Below are positions 28,339 to 37,599 of a DNA stretch of 64,000 bases, piece by piece; the first letter of the stretch is position 1; the number at the start of each line of letters is the position of its first letter. Both the position numbers and the translations under genes were made by a program. The stretch comes from Streptomyces sp. NBC_01353 (GTDB taxonomy: Bacteria > Actinomycetota > Actinomycetes > Streptomycetales > Streptomycetaceae). Location of the stretch: positions 7,589,501-7,653,500 of the forward strand of contig NZ_CP108352.1 in the NCBI RefSeq assembly GCF_036237275.1. Reading direction: 5' to 3'. Below the pieces are notes generated by a model that saw nothing but the letters and a program-made list of their open reading frames with translations, searched no databases and was not told the origin of the DNA.

Positions 28339-29520
28339 TCACCGGTCCGGGGCGGGCCGGGGGCGGGCATAGGTCCGCCCCTTCCAGGCCGCGCCCCGGC
28401 CCCGGTAGTGCTGCACCGCGGAGTCCACCGTCATGAGGAGATAGAGCAGCGCGGTGAACGGGAGCGTGGGAGCGAGCCAGAGCGGCTGCCGGTAGTAGCG
28501 GAGCATCGGGAGGTACGTCCCCGCCATCACCGCCCACGCGATCCCGCCCGTCCAGGCCGCCGCGGTGTCACCGCCCACCACCCCGGCCACCAGCGCCACC
28601 GGGGGAGCGAGATAGACCACGGCAAGACCGGCCACCGTGCCGGCAAGCACGAGCGGGTTGTGGCGGAGTTGGGCGTACGCGCTGCGCGAGACCATGCGCC
28701 ACAGATCGGCCAGGCGGGGATACGGGCGGATACTGTCCACCCGCTCGGCGAGACCCAGCCAGATCCGCCCGCCGGCCCGCCGCACCGCGCGGGCCAGCGA
28801 CACGTCGTCGATCACCGCCTGCCGGATCGAGTCGGGCACGCGCGCCCGCTCGGCCATCGACGTCCGCAGCAGCACACAGCCGCCGGCCGCCGCCGTGGCC
28901 AGGGGACGTCGGCGGTTGATCCAGCGGAACGGATACAGCTGGGAGAAGAAGTAGACGAACGCCGGCACGACCAGCCGCTCCCAGAAACTCGCCACCCGCA
29001 GCCGGGCCATCTGGGACACCAGGTCCAGATCGCCTCCGACGGCCGCGGCCACGAGGCGGCGCAGACTGTCCGGCTCATGGGCGATGTCGGCGTCCGTCAG
29101 AAGCAGGAACTCCGGGCCACGCGCGCGTGCCAGGCCGATGCCGTGGCGCAGCGCCCACAGCTTCCCCGTCCAGCCGGGCTCCGGCTCGCCCGGCGAGGCC
29201 ACGGTCAACGGCAGCCCTCCGTACCGTGACGCCAGCTCACCGGCGAGCTTCCCTGTGCCGTCCGAGCTGCCGTCGTCGACGAGGACGACCTCCGCCTCAC
29301 CCGGATAGTCCTGCGAGAGCAACGACGGCAGGCTCAGCGGAAGCACCTCCGCCTCGTCCCGTGCCGGCACGACGATCGTGACCCGGGGCCAGTCGCCCGG
29401 CTGCACGCGCGCGTGCGCCTTCGGCAGGCGTTGATCGGTACGCCAGAAGAACCCCTGACCCAGCAGCAGCCACCCCCAGGCGGCGAGCGAACCCGTGGCG
29501 ATCCAGGCAATGGCGCTCAT
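28339..29520 (-). CDS. Family 2 glycosyltransferase (HpnB-like), membrane-associated
   Basis: A 393-residue protein: an N-terminal helix (residues 3-22), a GT-A catalytic domain (about 45-260) with VTIVVPARDEAEVLPLSLPS, VLVDDGSSDGT and the metal-binding LLTDADIAH, then QAVIDDVSLARAVRRAGGRI, and three C-terminal membrane helices. GWTGKLWALRHG and FFSQLYPFRWINR resemble the hopene-associated glycosyltransferase HpnB group. No hopanoid genes are adjacent, so the acceptor is uncertain. CAGACT lies 7 nt before the ATG on the minus strand, indicating a leaderless start. Confidence 0.85.
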   Translation of the reverse strand: MSAIAWIATGSLAAWGWLLLGQGFFWRTDQRLPKAHARVQPGDWPRVTIVVPARDEAEVLPLSLPSLLSQDYPGEAEVVLVDDGSSDGTGKLAGELASRYGGLPLTVASPGEPEPGWTGKLWALRHGIGLARARGPEFLLLTDADIAHEPDSLRRLVAAAVGGDLDLVSQMARLRVASFWERLVVPAFVYFFSQLYPFRWINRRRPLATAAAGGCVLLRTSMAERARVPDSIRQAVIDDVSLARAVRRAGGRIWLGLAERVDSIRPYPRLADLWRMVSRSAYAQLRHNPLVLAGTVAGLAVVYLAPPVALVAGVVGGDTAAAWTGGIAWAVMAGTYLPMLRYYRQPLWLAPTLPFTALLYLLMTVDSAVQHYRGRGAAWKGRTYARPRPAPDR

Positions 29521-29578
29521 TCGCCGCAGTCTGCCCCAGATCGCCGGGGACGCAAGGGTGGTCGGCTAGGGTGATCGG

Positions 29579-30364
29579 GTGAAGATCGCGCTCATGGACT
29601 CCGGAATCGGCCTGCTCCCGGCAGCGGTCGCGGTTCGCCGACTGCGGCCCGACGCGGATCTGGTCCTCTCCTCCGACCCCGACGGGATGCCCTGGGGCCC
29701 CCGGACACCCGAGGACCTCACCGAGCGCGCCCTGACCGTCGCCCGGGCCGCCGCGGAGCACGAGCCCGACGCGCTGATCGTCGGCTGCAACACCGCCACC
29801 GTGCACGCCCTGCCCGCGCTGCGCGCCGCGCTGGAGCCCCACATCCCGGTGATCGGCACGGTCCCCGCGATCAAGCCCGCCGCCTCGGAGGGCGGCAAGG
29901 TCGCCATCTGGGCGACCCCGGCCACCACCGGCAGCCCGTACCAACGCGGCCTGATCCGCGACTTCGCCGACGGCGCCGAGGTCACCGAGGTGCCCTGCCC
30001 CGGACTCGCCGACGCGGTGGAGCACGCCGACGCGGACGCCGTCGAGCGGGCCGTCGCGGCCGCCGCCGCCCTCACCCCGCACGATGTGCGGGCCTTGGTC
30101 CTCGGCTGCACGCACTACGAACTGGTCGCCGAGCAGATCCGCGCCGCGGTGCAGTCCGCCGACCTGCCGCCGATGGTTTTCCACGGCTCCGCGGGGGCAG
30201 TCGCGGCACAGGCGCTCCGTCGGATCGGCGCCGAGCCCGCGCCCACCGCGACCCCGTCCGGCGGCCTGACCGTACTGCTGAGCGGACGGACCTCGGAGCT
30301 CCCGGCCGCCGCCCTGAGCTACGCGGAAGGCCGCCTGCTCCGGGCCGCGGCGCCCGCCCGCTGA
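29579..30364 (+). CDS. Aspartate/glutamate racemase family protein
   Basis: A 261-residue protein starting KIALMDSGIGLLPAAVAVRR. It has the acid/base pair cysteines expected of glutamate racemase-like enzymes in ALIVGCNTATVHALPALRA and ALVLGCTHYELVAEQI, and the general Asp near the start (MDSGIG). Cofactor-independent racemisation of glutamate for peptidoglycan, or of another amino acid, is the likely reaction. A housekeeping MurI is usually encoded elsewhere and has FDSGVGGL; the deviation here suggests a paralogue. TAGGGT at 29567-29572 precedes the GTG start by 6 nt (leaderless). Confidence 0.8.
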   Translation: MKIALMDSGIGLLPAAVAVRRLRPDADLVLSSDPDGMPWGPRTPEDLTERALTVARAAAEHEPDALIVGCNTATVHALPALRAALEPHIPVIGTVPAIKPAASEGGKVAIWATPATTGSPYQRGLIRDFADGAEVTEVPCPGLADAVEHADADAVERAVAAAAALTPHDVRALVLGCTHYELVAEQIRAAVQSADLPPMVFHGSAGAVAAQALRRIGAEPAPTATPSGGLTVLLSGRTSELPAAALSYAEGRLLRAAAPAR

Positions 30365-30425
30365 CGCGGTGCCGTCCGGTGCCGAAGGGGCGCCGTACGA
30401 GCGGAACGTGAGTAGGCTGCGACGC

Positions 30426-31001
30426 ATGAGGGACCATTTCCGACATCCCCGGCACCCCCGGCCTCTGGGCATCGAAGCGCCGCTGCCCGAGGTGTGGATC
30501 GGTCGGGCCACCAACCGGATGCAGTGGGTGGCCGCGGTCGCCGGTGCCGCCTGTATGGCGCTCGGCATCACCCTCGCGGTCGACTCGGCGTGGACCTCCG
30601 GCATCGCGGCCCTGCTGATGGCCGTGATCGGCTGTGTCGCCGCGGGACTTCTCGTGCTTTTCGGGACGCTCGCCTTCGTCCATGTCGAGGTCAAGGTGGA
30701 CCAGCGGGCCATGGAGGTCCGCTGCGGCCACATGGGAGTGCCGCGTCGGCGCATCCTGCTCGCCCATGTGGTCGGCGCCGACTACGTCGCGAAGGTCACC
30801 CCCCACGAATGGGGCGGCTGGGGCTACCGCTGGCGCCCGGAGAAGGGCAAGGGGGTCATCGTCCGCCGTGGCGAGGCGCTGGTCCTGAGGCTGGACGACG
30901 GCCGGACGTTCACGGTGACGGTCGACGACGCCGAGTTCGGCGTCCGTGTCATCCGCGACCGACTGCGCCCCCCGACACCGACGGGGCCGACGGGCGCCTG
31001 A
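30426..31001 (+). CDS. Membrane protein with two helices and PH-like C-terminal domain
   Basis: A 191-residue protein with two closely spaced membrane helices (residues about 36-58 and 62-85; MQWVAAVAGAACMALGITLA, AALLMAVIGCVAAGLLVLFG). A beta-rich soluble region follows (VEVKVDQRAMEVRCGHMGVP, WGGWGYRWRPEKGKGVIVRR, GEALVLRLDDGRTFTVTVDD), resembling bacterial PH-like domains of the DUF3093/bPH type. TAGGCT at 30413-30418 lies 7 nt before the ATG. Function is unknown. The 3' end abuts a 27-bp repeat array shared with the convergent gene. Confidence 0.75.
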   Translation: MRDHFRHPRHPRPLGIEAPLPEVWIGRATNRMQWVAAVAGAACMALGITLAVDSAWTSGIAALLMAVIGCVAAGLLVLFGTLAFVHVEVKVDQRAMEVRCGHMGVPRRRILLAHVVGADYVAKVTPHEWGGWGYRWRPEKGKGVIVRRGEALVLRLDDGRTFTVTVDDAEFGVRVIRDRLRPPTPTGPTGA

Positions 31002-31020
31002 GCGCCGGGGACACGGCGGG

Positions 31021-31113
31021 TTCGGGATCGGTCGGTGGTTTCGGTCGTCGGCCGTCCGTCGTCAGGCGTCGATCGTCGGTCGTCGGAGTCAGGCATCAGT
31101 CGTCGGTCGGCGC
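31021..31113. repeat. Degenerate 27-bp tandem repeats, GTCGTCGG-rich
   Basis: GTCAGGCNTC recurs at 31061 and 31088, 27 bp apart, inside a longer tract of GTCGTCGG/CGGTCGTC variants. The gene-proximal unit contains the stop codon of the minus-strand O-antigen-ligase-like gene (31098-31096). Confidence 0.75.
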
Positions 31114-32130
31114 CGGCGCGGCGCGGGCCGTCGCCAGGCCCGCGAGGAGACCGGCGCCCGCGGTCACCGGGGTGAAGCTCAGTGCGTTGCCGACCGTGGC
31201 GAGCGCCGCCAGCGCGGTCAGGGTGGCCGCCGCCGTCAGGACCACCGCCGTCCGCCGGGGCGAGGTCCACAGGCCGCACACCAGCCAGCCGTAGGTCGCA
31301 CCCAGCAGGACGACCCCCGGCGCCCCCTGCTCCGCCGCCTGCTGGAGCGGGGCCGAATGCGGCTTGCCGTCGGCGTACAGGGTTGTCCGGGCGGTGGGGC
31401 TCAGTGCGCCGAAGCGTTCCGGGCCGACCCCGACCAGCGGGTTCTCCTTCGCCATCGAGGACGCGTCCTGCCACAGCAGCACCCGGTGCCCGGTCAGCTG
31501 GCCCTCCAGGGAGGCCGCGAGTCCCTCGGGGAGCCGCTCCTCCGCCACGGCCCAGGACGCCCCCACGAACAGCCCCGTCGCCAGCACGAGCCCCGCGAGA
31601 CCGAGGAGCCGGCGCCGCATCCGTACCGCCGCAAGGGAGCAGAGCAGTACGCCGAGCGCCGCGACGAAACCCACCACGGAGCCCAGGGCCAGCGCCAAGG
31701 CCGCCACCCCGAGCGCGAGTGTCCGCAGCAGAAGACGGACCGGGACCGAATCGGCGGCCGAGGCCGCGCAGCAGGCCGCGCCGGCGGCCAGGACGAGCAG
31801 CGCCACGGCCGCACCCGTGTGACCGGGCGGTACGGAACCGGTGGGGATGGCGCCCGGGATGCTCGGCCCGGAGGTCAGCGCGAGGCCGAGCGCGGCGAGG
31901 GACGCGGCCGCCGAAGCGGCCACAGGGAGCAGCGTGCCGGAGATCCGGCCGCAGGCGTAGCCCGCGGCGAGCGCGAGTACGGCGAGGAGGATGCCCTCGG
32001 GGCGGGCGTCCCGGCCGGTGGCGGTGACGAGCGACCACAGCACGACGGCGCCGAGGATCAGTACCCCGGCGACATCCGGTGCCCGCCCACGCTCACGCAC
32101 GGCGGCCCGCTCAGCCGCAGGTGCAGCCAT
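31096..32130 (-). CDS. O-antigen ligase-like (Wzy/WaaL family) membrane protein
   Basis: About 344 residues with nine or ten membrane helices. After helix 6 or so comes GHRVLLWQDASSMAKENPLV and VGVGPERFGALS, then HSAPLQQAAEQGAPGVVLLG. This matches the extracytoplasmic loop pattern (R-x-x-x-W ... PLxGxGxxxF ... HxxxLQxxxExG) of O-antigen ligases and polymerases. In actinomycetes such proteins likely join or polymerise surface glycans. The family is clear, the substrate unknown. The start at 32130 has GGGGGGACGACGGGG upstream. Its stop is within a tandem repeat. Confidence 0.75.
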   Translation of the reverse strand: MAAPAAERAAVRERGRAPDVAGVLILGAVVLWSLVTATGRDARPEGILLAVLALAAGYACGRISGTLLPVAASAAASLAALGLALTSGPSIPGAIPTGSVPPGHTGAAVALLVLAAGAACCAASAADSVPVRLLLRTLALGVAALALALGSVVGFVAALGVLLCSLAAVRMRRRLLGLAGLVLATGLFVGASWAVAEERLPEGLAASLEGQLTGHRVLLWQDASSMAKENPLVGVGPERFGALSPTARTTLYADGKPHSAPLQQAAEQGAPGVVLLGATYGWLVCGLWTSPRRTAVVLTAAATLTALAALATVGNALSFTPVTAGAGLLAGLATARAAPAPTDD

Positions 32131-32381
32131 CCCCGTCGTCCCCCCGCTCCGTCTGGCGGACACCGTAACGGGGCTGCCGGGGTTTGGGGAGCGAATGCGC
32201 AGGAACGTTGCGGCAGAGGTGAGGGAAGGGTGCCGGCGGCGGAGCCGCGCCGTGCGGAGCCTGTGTGCCGCTTCCTGCGCGGCCCGCGTGTCCCGTGGTG
32301 CGCGGCTTCGTGCGCGACGGCGTCGGCGGGCCGCCGAGCCGGGGTCCTCCGGGCCCGGGTACGCGCCGTAGACTCCGCAAG

Positions 32382-33983
32382 GTGAGCACCACGATCACCC
32401 CCGTCGACGCCTCAGGACCCGCCGCCACCCCGGAGCCCGGTCCGTCCGGCCTGCGGCGCCTCGTACGGCCGGGAGCGGCCGTTCTGTCGGGCGTGCTGCT
32501 CTTCCTGAGTTTCCCGCCCCGACCACTGTGGTGGCTCGCGGTGCCCGCGTTCGGCCTGCTCGGCTGGGCCCTGCGCGGCCGCCGTCTGCGGGCCGGGTTC
32601 GGCCTCGGCTACCTCGCCGGTCTGGGCTTCCTGCTGCCGCTGCTGATCTGGACCGGCTCCGAGGTCGGGCGGTTCCCGTGGGTCGCGCTCTCCGCGGTCG
32701 AGGCGCTGTTCATCGCCGCCGCCGGTCTCGGGATCGCGGCCGTCTCCCGGCTTCCCGGCTGGCCGGTGTTCGCCGCCGCGGTGTGGATCCTCGCCGAGGC
32801 GGCACGCGCGCGTGTCCCCTTCGGAGGCTTCCCCTGGGGCAAGATCGCCTTCGGCCAGGCCGACGGCGTCTTCCTGCCCCTGGCGGCGGTCGGCGGCACC
32901 CCGGTGCTCGGCTTCGCCGTCGCGCTCTGCGGCTTCGGGCTGTACGAGGTGATCCGCCAGGTCCGCGCGTACCGTGCCACGGGCGTCGTCCCGCGCGGCC
33001 CGCTCGCGGTGGCCGCGCTCACGGTGCTCGTGCCGGTGACCGGCGCCCTCGCCGCGCTGCCGCTCGTCGACGACTCCGCGGAGGACGGCACCGCGACCGT
33101 CGCCGCCGTCCAGGGCAACGTGCCCCGCCTCGGCCTCGACTTCAACGCACAGCGCAGGGCCGTCCTCGACAACCACGTCGCCCGCACCAAGGAGCTGGCC
33201 GAGGACGTCGCGACCAAGAAGAAGCCCCAGCCGGACTTCGTCCTGTGGCCGGAGAACTCCTCCGACATCGACCCCTACGCCAACCCCGATGCGGCCGACG
33301 CCATCAGCGAGGCCGTGCGGAAGATCGGCGTACCGACCGTGATCGGCGCCGTCGTCGCGCCGGACACGGGCAAGCTGCGCAACACGCTGATCCAGTGGGA
33401 ACCGAACAAGGGCCCCGTCGCCACGTACGACAAGCGGCACGTCCAGCCCTTCGGCGAGTACATCCCGATGCGGTCCTTCGTACGGATCTTCAACAGCAAC
33501 GTGGACCGCGTCAGCCGCGACTTCGGCGCGGGGACCAAGATCGGTGTCTTCGACCTCGCCGGCACCAAGGTCGGCCTCGCGACCTGCTACGAGGCCGCGT
33601 TCGACTGGGCCGTGCGGGACACCGTCACCGACGGCGCCCAGCTGATCTCCGTACCGAGCAACAACGCCACCTTCGGCCGTAGCGAGATGACCTACCAGCA
33701 GCTCGCCATGTCGCGGGTGCGGGCGGTCGAGCACAGCCGCGCCGTCGTCGTACCGGTCACCAGCGGCGTCAGCGCGATCATCAGGCCGGACGGCGAGATC
33801 GTGGCGCGGTCGGAGATGTTCACCCCTGACGTCCTGGTCGAGAAGGTGCCGCTGCGCTCCTCGCTCACCCCGGCGACACGGATGGGCACGCTCCCCGAGG
33901 CGCTCCTGGTGGGCGTCGCGGCCGCCGGGCTCGGCTGGTCGGTGCTGCGAGCCGTGCGGGCCCGCCGCAGCCGCGAAGCGTGA
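32382..33983 (+). CDS. lnt: Apolipoprotein N-acyltransferase
   Basis: About 533 residues. Six or seven N-terminal membrane helices (residues about 25-225) precede a nitrilase-fold catalytic domain. The catalytic triad is recognisable: Glu in FVLWPENSSDID, Lys in ATYDKRHVQPFGEY and Cys in GLATCYEAAFDW. A final helix closes the protein. Lnt adds the third acyl chain to the N-terminal cysteine of lipoproteins in the membrane. Streptomycetes often have two lnt genes. TAGACT at 32369-32374 lies 7 nt before the GTG (leaderless). A divergent O-antigen-ligase-like gene is upstream. Confidence 0.93.
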   Translation: MSTTITPVDASGPAATPEPGPSGLRRLVRPGAAVLSGVLLFLSFPPRPLWWLAVPAFGLLGWALRGRRLRAGFGLGYLAGLGFLLPLLIWTGSEVGRFPWVALSAVEALFIAAAGLGIAAVSRLPGWPVFAAAVWILAEAARARVPFGGFPWGKIAFGQADGVFLPLAAVGGTPVLGFAVALCGFGLYEVIRQVRAYRATGVVPRGPLAVAALTVLVPVTGALAALPLVDDSAEDGTATVAAVQGNVPRLGLDFNAQRRAVLDNHVARTKELAEDVATKKKPQPDFVLWPENSSDIDPYANPDAADAISEAVRKIGVPTVIGAVVAPDTGKLRNTLIQWEPNKGPVATYDKRHVQPFGEYIPMRSFVRIFNSNVDRVSRDFGAGTKIGVFDLAGTKVGLATCYEAAFDWAVRDTVTDGAQLISVPSNNATFGRSEMTYQQLAMSRVRAVEHSRAVVVPVTSGVSAIIRPDGEIVARSEMFTPDVLVEKVPLRSSLTPATRMGTLPEALLVGVAAAGLGWSVLRAVRARRSREA

Positions 33984-34080
33984 GGGATCCCGGTCCTCGG
34001 GTTCCCTGCGCCTGAGGTCGCCCCCGGCTTCGGGTTCCCCCGTGCCCGAGGTTGCCCGGCCCGGAGCCCGTTCCTGCGGG
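33964..34080. repeat. Degenerate 33-bp repeats downstream of and including the lnt stop
   Basis: TCGGGTTCCC starts at 33997 and again at 34030 (33 bp), with similar sequence between them (CCTGAGGTCGCCC / CCCGAGGTTGCCC). A further diverged copy at 33980 contains the lnt TGA stop (33981-33983, in GTGAGGGATCCCGG). Repeat identity is moderate. Confidence 0.6.
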
Positions 34081-34131
34081 TTCCTGATCGGACGTGAGCG
34101 TTCTTGATCCAGAAAGGCTTAGTGTCGAGGC

Positions 34132-34614
34132 ATGGGTACTCCTGACTTCATCCGCGATCTCCGGGCCAGCGCCGGCCACCAGCTGCTCTTCCTGCCTGGT
34201 GTGAGCGCCGTCGTCTTCGACGACCGGGGCCGTGTGCTGCTCGGCCGCCGGACCGACAACGGGATGTGGGCGATCATCGGCGGCATCGTCGAGCCGGGCG
34301 AGCAGCCCGCCGCGTGTGCCGTCCGCGAGGTGTACGAGGAGACCGCCGTACGCTGCGAGGTCGAGCGGGTCGTGATCGTCCAGACCCTGCGCAAGCCCGT
34401 CGTCTATCCCAACGGCGACCAGTGCCAGTTCATGGACGTCACCTTCCGCTGCCGCGCCGTCGGCGGCGAGGCGCGCGTCAACGACGAGGAGTCGACGGAG
34501 GTCGGCTGGTTCGAGGTGGACGACCTGCCGGAGATGAAGCGGTTCTCGCTCTTCCGGATCGAGCAGGCGCTCACCGGCGAACCCACATGGTTCGACCCCA
34601 TGCCCTCAAGCTGA
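34132..34614 (+). CDS. Nudix hydrolase
   Basis: A 160-residue protein with the Nudix box reading GIVEPGEQPAACAVREVYEE followed by TAV, i.e. G-x5-E-x7-REVYEE with Ala in place of the final Gly. The N-terminal VVFDDRGRVLLGRRTDNGMW provides the first strands. The substrate, probably a nucleoside diphosphate derivative, is not deducible; similar actinobacterial proteins are annotated as MutT-like or ADP-ribose pyrophosphatase-like. TAGTGT at 34120-34125 precedes the ATG by 6 nt. Confidence 0.9.
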   Translation: MGTPDFIRDLRASAGHQLLFLPGVSAVVFDDRGRVLLGRRTDNGMWAIIGGIVEPGEQPAACAVREVYEETAVRCEVERVVIVQTLRKPVVYPNGDQCQFMDVTFRCRAVGGEARVNDEESTEVGWFEVDDLPEMKRFSLFRIEQALTGEPTWFDPMPSS

Positions 34615-34669
34615 AGTATGGGCTCGGAACACATCGGTTGGCGGTGGAGCGCTTCATAAGGTGCGGAGC

Positions 34670-35530
34670 ATGAGCGCCCCCACCACATCAGGTCCCGCCC
34701 CGGCACAGGTATCGGCACCGCTCGCACAGGGCCCCGCACCCGCCGCCACGCCCGCGCCCGGCTCCGTCATGCTCGACCTCACCGGCCGCACGGCGCTCGT
34801 CACCGGCGCGGCCGGCGGCATCGGCCGGGCCTGCGCGCTCCGGCTCGCCGCCGCGGGGGCCCGTGTCAGAGCCGTCGACCGGGCCGGTGACGGACTGGAG
34901 GCGTTGGTCGAGGAGGCCGACGGTCTCGCCGGCGTCGTCGAACCGCAGCTCCTGGACCTCACCGACCTCGACGCCGCGGAGGCCGCGGCAGCCGGCGCCG
35001 ACATCCTCGTCAACAACGCCGGGCTCCAGCTCGTCCGCCCCATCGAGGAGTTCCCGCCGGACGTCTTCCACACCGTCCTCACCGTGATGCTGGAGGCACC
35101 GTTCCGGCTGATCAGGGGCGCCCTGCCGCATATGTACGCGCAGGGCTGGGGCCGAATCGTGAACCTCTCCTCCGTGCACGGTCTGCGCGCGTCCGCCTTC
35201 AAGTCGGCCTATGTGGCCGCCAAGCACGGTCTGGAAGGCCTCTCCAAGACCGCCGCGCTCGAAGGCGCCCCGCACGGCGTCACATCCAACTGCGTCAACC
35301 CCGGCTATGTCCGCACGCCTCTGGTCGAGCGCCAGATCGCCGACCAGGCCGCGGCCCACTCCATCCCCGCCGAGCGGGTCCTCACCGACGTCCTCCTGAA
35401 GGACTCGGCGCTCAAGCGGCTCATCGAGCCGGGGGAGGTCGCCGAGGCGGTGCTCTACCTCTGCACGCCCCAGGCGTCGTTCATCACCGGAACCTCCCTG
35501 GCCCTCGACGGCGGCTGGACCGCGCACTGA
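34670..35530 (+). CDS. 3-hydroxybutyrate dehydrogenase (SDR family)
   Basis: A 286-residue protein with an approximately 30-residue Pro/Ala-rich N-terminal extension, then a classical SDR. Cofactor motif is ALVTGAAGGIGRACALRLAA, then ILVNNAGLQLVRPIEEFP, catalytic Ser in NLSSVHGLRASAF and the Tyr/Lys pair in SAYVAAKHGLEGL. The C-terminus VNPGYVRTPLVERQIADQ and TGTSLALDGGWTAH match D-beta-hydroxybutyrate dehydrogenases. It would convert 3-hydroxybutyrate to acetoacetate with NAD, for ketone body or PHB use. It lies 51 bp upstream of a GAF/PucR-type regulator that probably controls it. Confidence 0.85.
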   Translation: MSAPTTSGPAPAQVSAPLAQGPAPAATPAPGSVMLDLTGRTALVTGAAGGIGRACALRLAAAGARVRAVDRAGDGLEALVEEADGLAGVVEPQLLDLTDLDAAEAAAAGADILVNNAGLQLVRPIEEFPPDVFHTVLTVMLEAPFRLIRGALPHMYAQGWGRIVNLSSVHGLRASAFKSAYVAAKHGLEGLSKTAALEGAPHGVTSNCVNPGYVRTPLVERQIADQAAAHSIPAERVLTDVLLKDSALKRLIEPGEVAEAVLYLCTPQASFITGTSLALDGGWTAH

Positions 35531-35581
35531 CGACAGGTTTTCCACAGGGCTGGTGCGATCACCCCTACGACAGGTATCCCT

Positions 35582-37477
35582 GTGTCCATGTCCCATGAAC
35601 AGGTCTCCTACCTGGAGCTCCTCGCGCGAGGAGCCGCCACGGAAGGCTTCGATCGGCCCGTGCTGCTCGCCCGTGCGAGCGGCGCGGGCCCCGAGGAGCT
35701 GGCCGAGCTCGAACAGGCCAAGCAGCTCGCCCTGCGCGTGCGGGCCGAGCTGGAGGGCAGGCGCCGCCGCGAGGCCGAACTGTCCGCCCTCTTCGAGACC
35801 GCCCACGACCTCGCGGGACTGCGCGATCTCGACGCCGTGCTCCGTGCCATCGTCCAGCGCGCCCGTTCCCTGCTCGGCACCGAGGTCGCCTACCTCAGCC
35901 TGAACGACACGGCCGCGGGGGACACGTACATGCGCGTCACCGAGGGCTCGGTCTCGGCACGCTTCCAGCAGGTCCGGCTCGGCATGGGCGAGGGGCTCGG
36001 CGGTCTCGTCGCCCAGACCGCCCGGCCGTACGTCACCGAGAACTACTTCGACGACCCGCGCTTCCAGCACACCGCCACCATCGACTCCGCCGTGCGCGAC
36101 GAGGGCCTCGTCGCCATCCTCGGCGTGCCGCTGACCCTGGGCAGCCAGGTGATCGGCGTACTGTTCGCCGCGGACCGGCGTGCCCGCGTCTTCGAACGGG
36201 AGCAGGTCGCCCTGCTCGGCTCCTTCGCCGCGCACGCCGCCGTCGCCATCGACACGGCCAACCTGCTCGCCGAGACGCGCTCGGCGCTGGCCGAGCTGGA
36301 GCGGGCCAACGACATCATCCGTGAGCACAGCGGCGTCATCGAACGGGCCTCGGAGGTCCACGACCGGCTCACCGAACTCGTTCTGCACGGCGGCGGCGTC
36401 CACGACGTGGCCGCGGCCGTCTCGGAAGTCCTCGGCGGAAGGGTCGAGTTCATCGACGCCGGTCTCGACTCCGCCCGGCTCGCCGACGGACACGCCCTGC
36501 ACGAAGGTGACCGCTGGGTGGCGGCCGTCTCGGCCGGCGGCGAGACCTTCGGCGCCCTCGTCCTGCACGACCAGCCCGACCTCGACCCCGTGGACCAGCG
36601 CACGCTGGAGCGCGCCGCCCTGGTGACCTCCCTGCTGCTGCTCGCCCGCCGCTCGGCCGGCGAGGCCGAACAGCGGGTACGGGGCGAGCTGCTCGACGAC
36701 CTCCTCGACGCCCCCGACCGCGACCGCCGGCTGCTGCGCGAGCGCGCCGCCCGCCTCCGTACCGATGTCGACGCACCCCACGTCGTGCTCGCCGCCCGCC
36801 TGGACCGGACGGGGGCCGGTGGCGAGGGCGACGCCGGGGTACGGGAGAGCGCGGACCGCCAGCGACTGTGGTCGGCCGCCTCGCATCTCGCCGCCACCCG
36901 ACAAGGGCTGGCCTCCGCACGCGACGGCGGGACGGTGCTCCTGCTCCCGCTCGGCCCGGGGGAGTCCGCGGCCGAGCTGGCCCGGCAGACCGCCAAGCAC
37001 CTCGGCGGTGCGCTGCGCGAGAGCGTCACGGTGGGCGCCTCGGCCCCCGTCGCCTCGCCCCTCGCCACACCCGACCGGGTCGCGACCGCCTACGAGGAGG
37101 CCCGGCGCTGCATGGACGCGCTGCGTCTGCTGCACCGCTCGGGCGACGGCGCCGCAGCCGAGGACCTCGGCTTCCTGGGCCTGCTGCTCGCCGACACCCG
37201 GGACATCGACGGATTCGTCGACCGCACGATCGGCCAGGTCGTCGCCTACGACGAGCGGCGCGGCACGGACCTGGTCCGCACGATGGACGCGTACTTCGCG
37301 AGCGGCATGAGCCCCGCGCGCACGAAGGACGATCTGCACGTCCACGTGAACACGGTCGCCCAACGCGTCGAGCGCATCGGCCGACTCCTGGGCCCCGACT
37401 GGCAGTCCCCGTCGAGAGCCCTGGAGATCCAACTGGCCCTCCGCCTCCACGCGATGTCGTCGGCCGTCACCCGCTGA
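35582..37477 (+). CDS. GAF and PucR/CdaR-type helix-turn-helix transcriptional regulator
   Basis: A 631-residue protein. An N-terminal coiled segment precedes a GAF domain (residues about 75-225; LDAVLRAIVQRARSLLGTEV to ALLGSFAAHAAVAIDTANLL). The middle is GGDEF-like-CdaR, and a C-terminal PucR HTH_30 carries FASGMSPARTKDDLHVHVNT and VAQRVERIGRLLG. The GTG at 35582 is 7 nt after AGG; an ATG two codons later is an alternative. Such regulators commonly sit beside 3-hydroxybutyrate dehydrogenase and an MFS permease in streptomycetes and are likely to activate ketone-body use. Confidence 0.85.
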   Translation: MSMSHEQVSYLELLARGAATEGFDRPVLLARASGAGPEELAELEQAKQLALRVRAELEGRRRREAELSALFETAHDLAGLRDLDAVLRAIVQRARSLLGTEVAYLSLNDTAAGDTYMRVTEGSVSARFQQVRLGMGEGLGGLVAQTARPYVTENYFDDPRFQHTATIDSAVRDEGLVAILGVPLTLGSQVIGVLFAADRRARVFEREQVALLGSFAAHAAVAIDTANLLAETRSALAELERANDIIREHSGVIERASEVHDRLTELVLHGGGVHDVAAAVSEVLGGRVEFIDAGLDSARLADGHALHEGDRWVAAVSAGGETFGALVLHDQPDLDPVDQRTLERAALVTSLLLLARRSAGEAEQRVRGELLDDLLDAPDRDRRLLRERAARLRTDVDAPHVVLAARLDRTGAGGEGDAGVRESADRQRLWSAASHLAATRQGLASARDGGTVLLLPLGPGESAAELARQTAKHLGGALRESVTVGASAPVASPLATPDRVATAYEEARRCMDALRLLHRSGDGAAAEDLGFLGLLLADTRDIDGFVDRTIGQVVAYDERRGTDLVRTMDAYFASGMSPARTKDDLHVHVNTVAQRVERIGRLLGPDWQSPSRALEIQLALRLHAMSSAVTR

Positions 37478-37540
37478 ACGGTGCGACGGACGAGCGTCCT
37501 CCCGCACCTCAAGTCGAACAGTCAGCTGCCGACGGCACGA

Positions 37541-37577
37541 AGCGGCCCCCTCAGCCTTCTCGGCCGAGGGAGCCGCT
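37541..37577. terminator. Hairpin between convergent regulator and permease genes
   Basis: AGCGGC...CCCTC at 37541-37551 pairs with GAGGG-A-GCCGCT at 37566-37577 around a short loop, in the 122-bp gap between two gene ends. It is likely a bidirectional terminator. Confidence 0.6.
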
Positions 37578-37599
37578 CGATCCCCGTCGAACAGTGCGG

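Noticed and set aside
31021-31113. GTCGTCGG-rich tract as a CRISPR or replication-origin (DnaA-box) region
   Set aside because: Repeat units are contiguous, without spacers or DnaA boxes, and coincide with a gene end.
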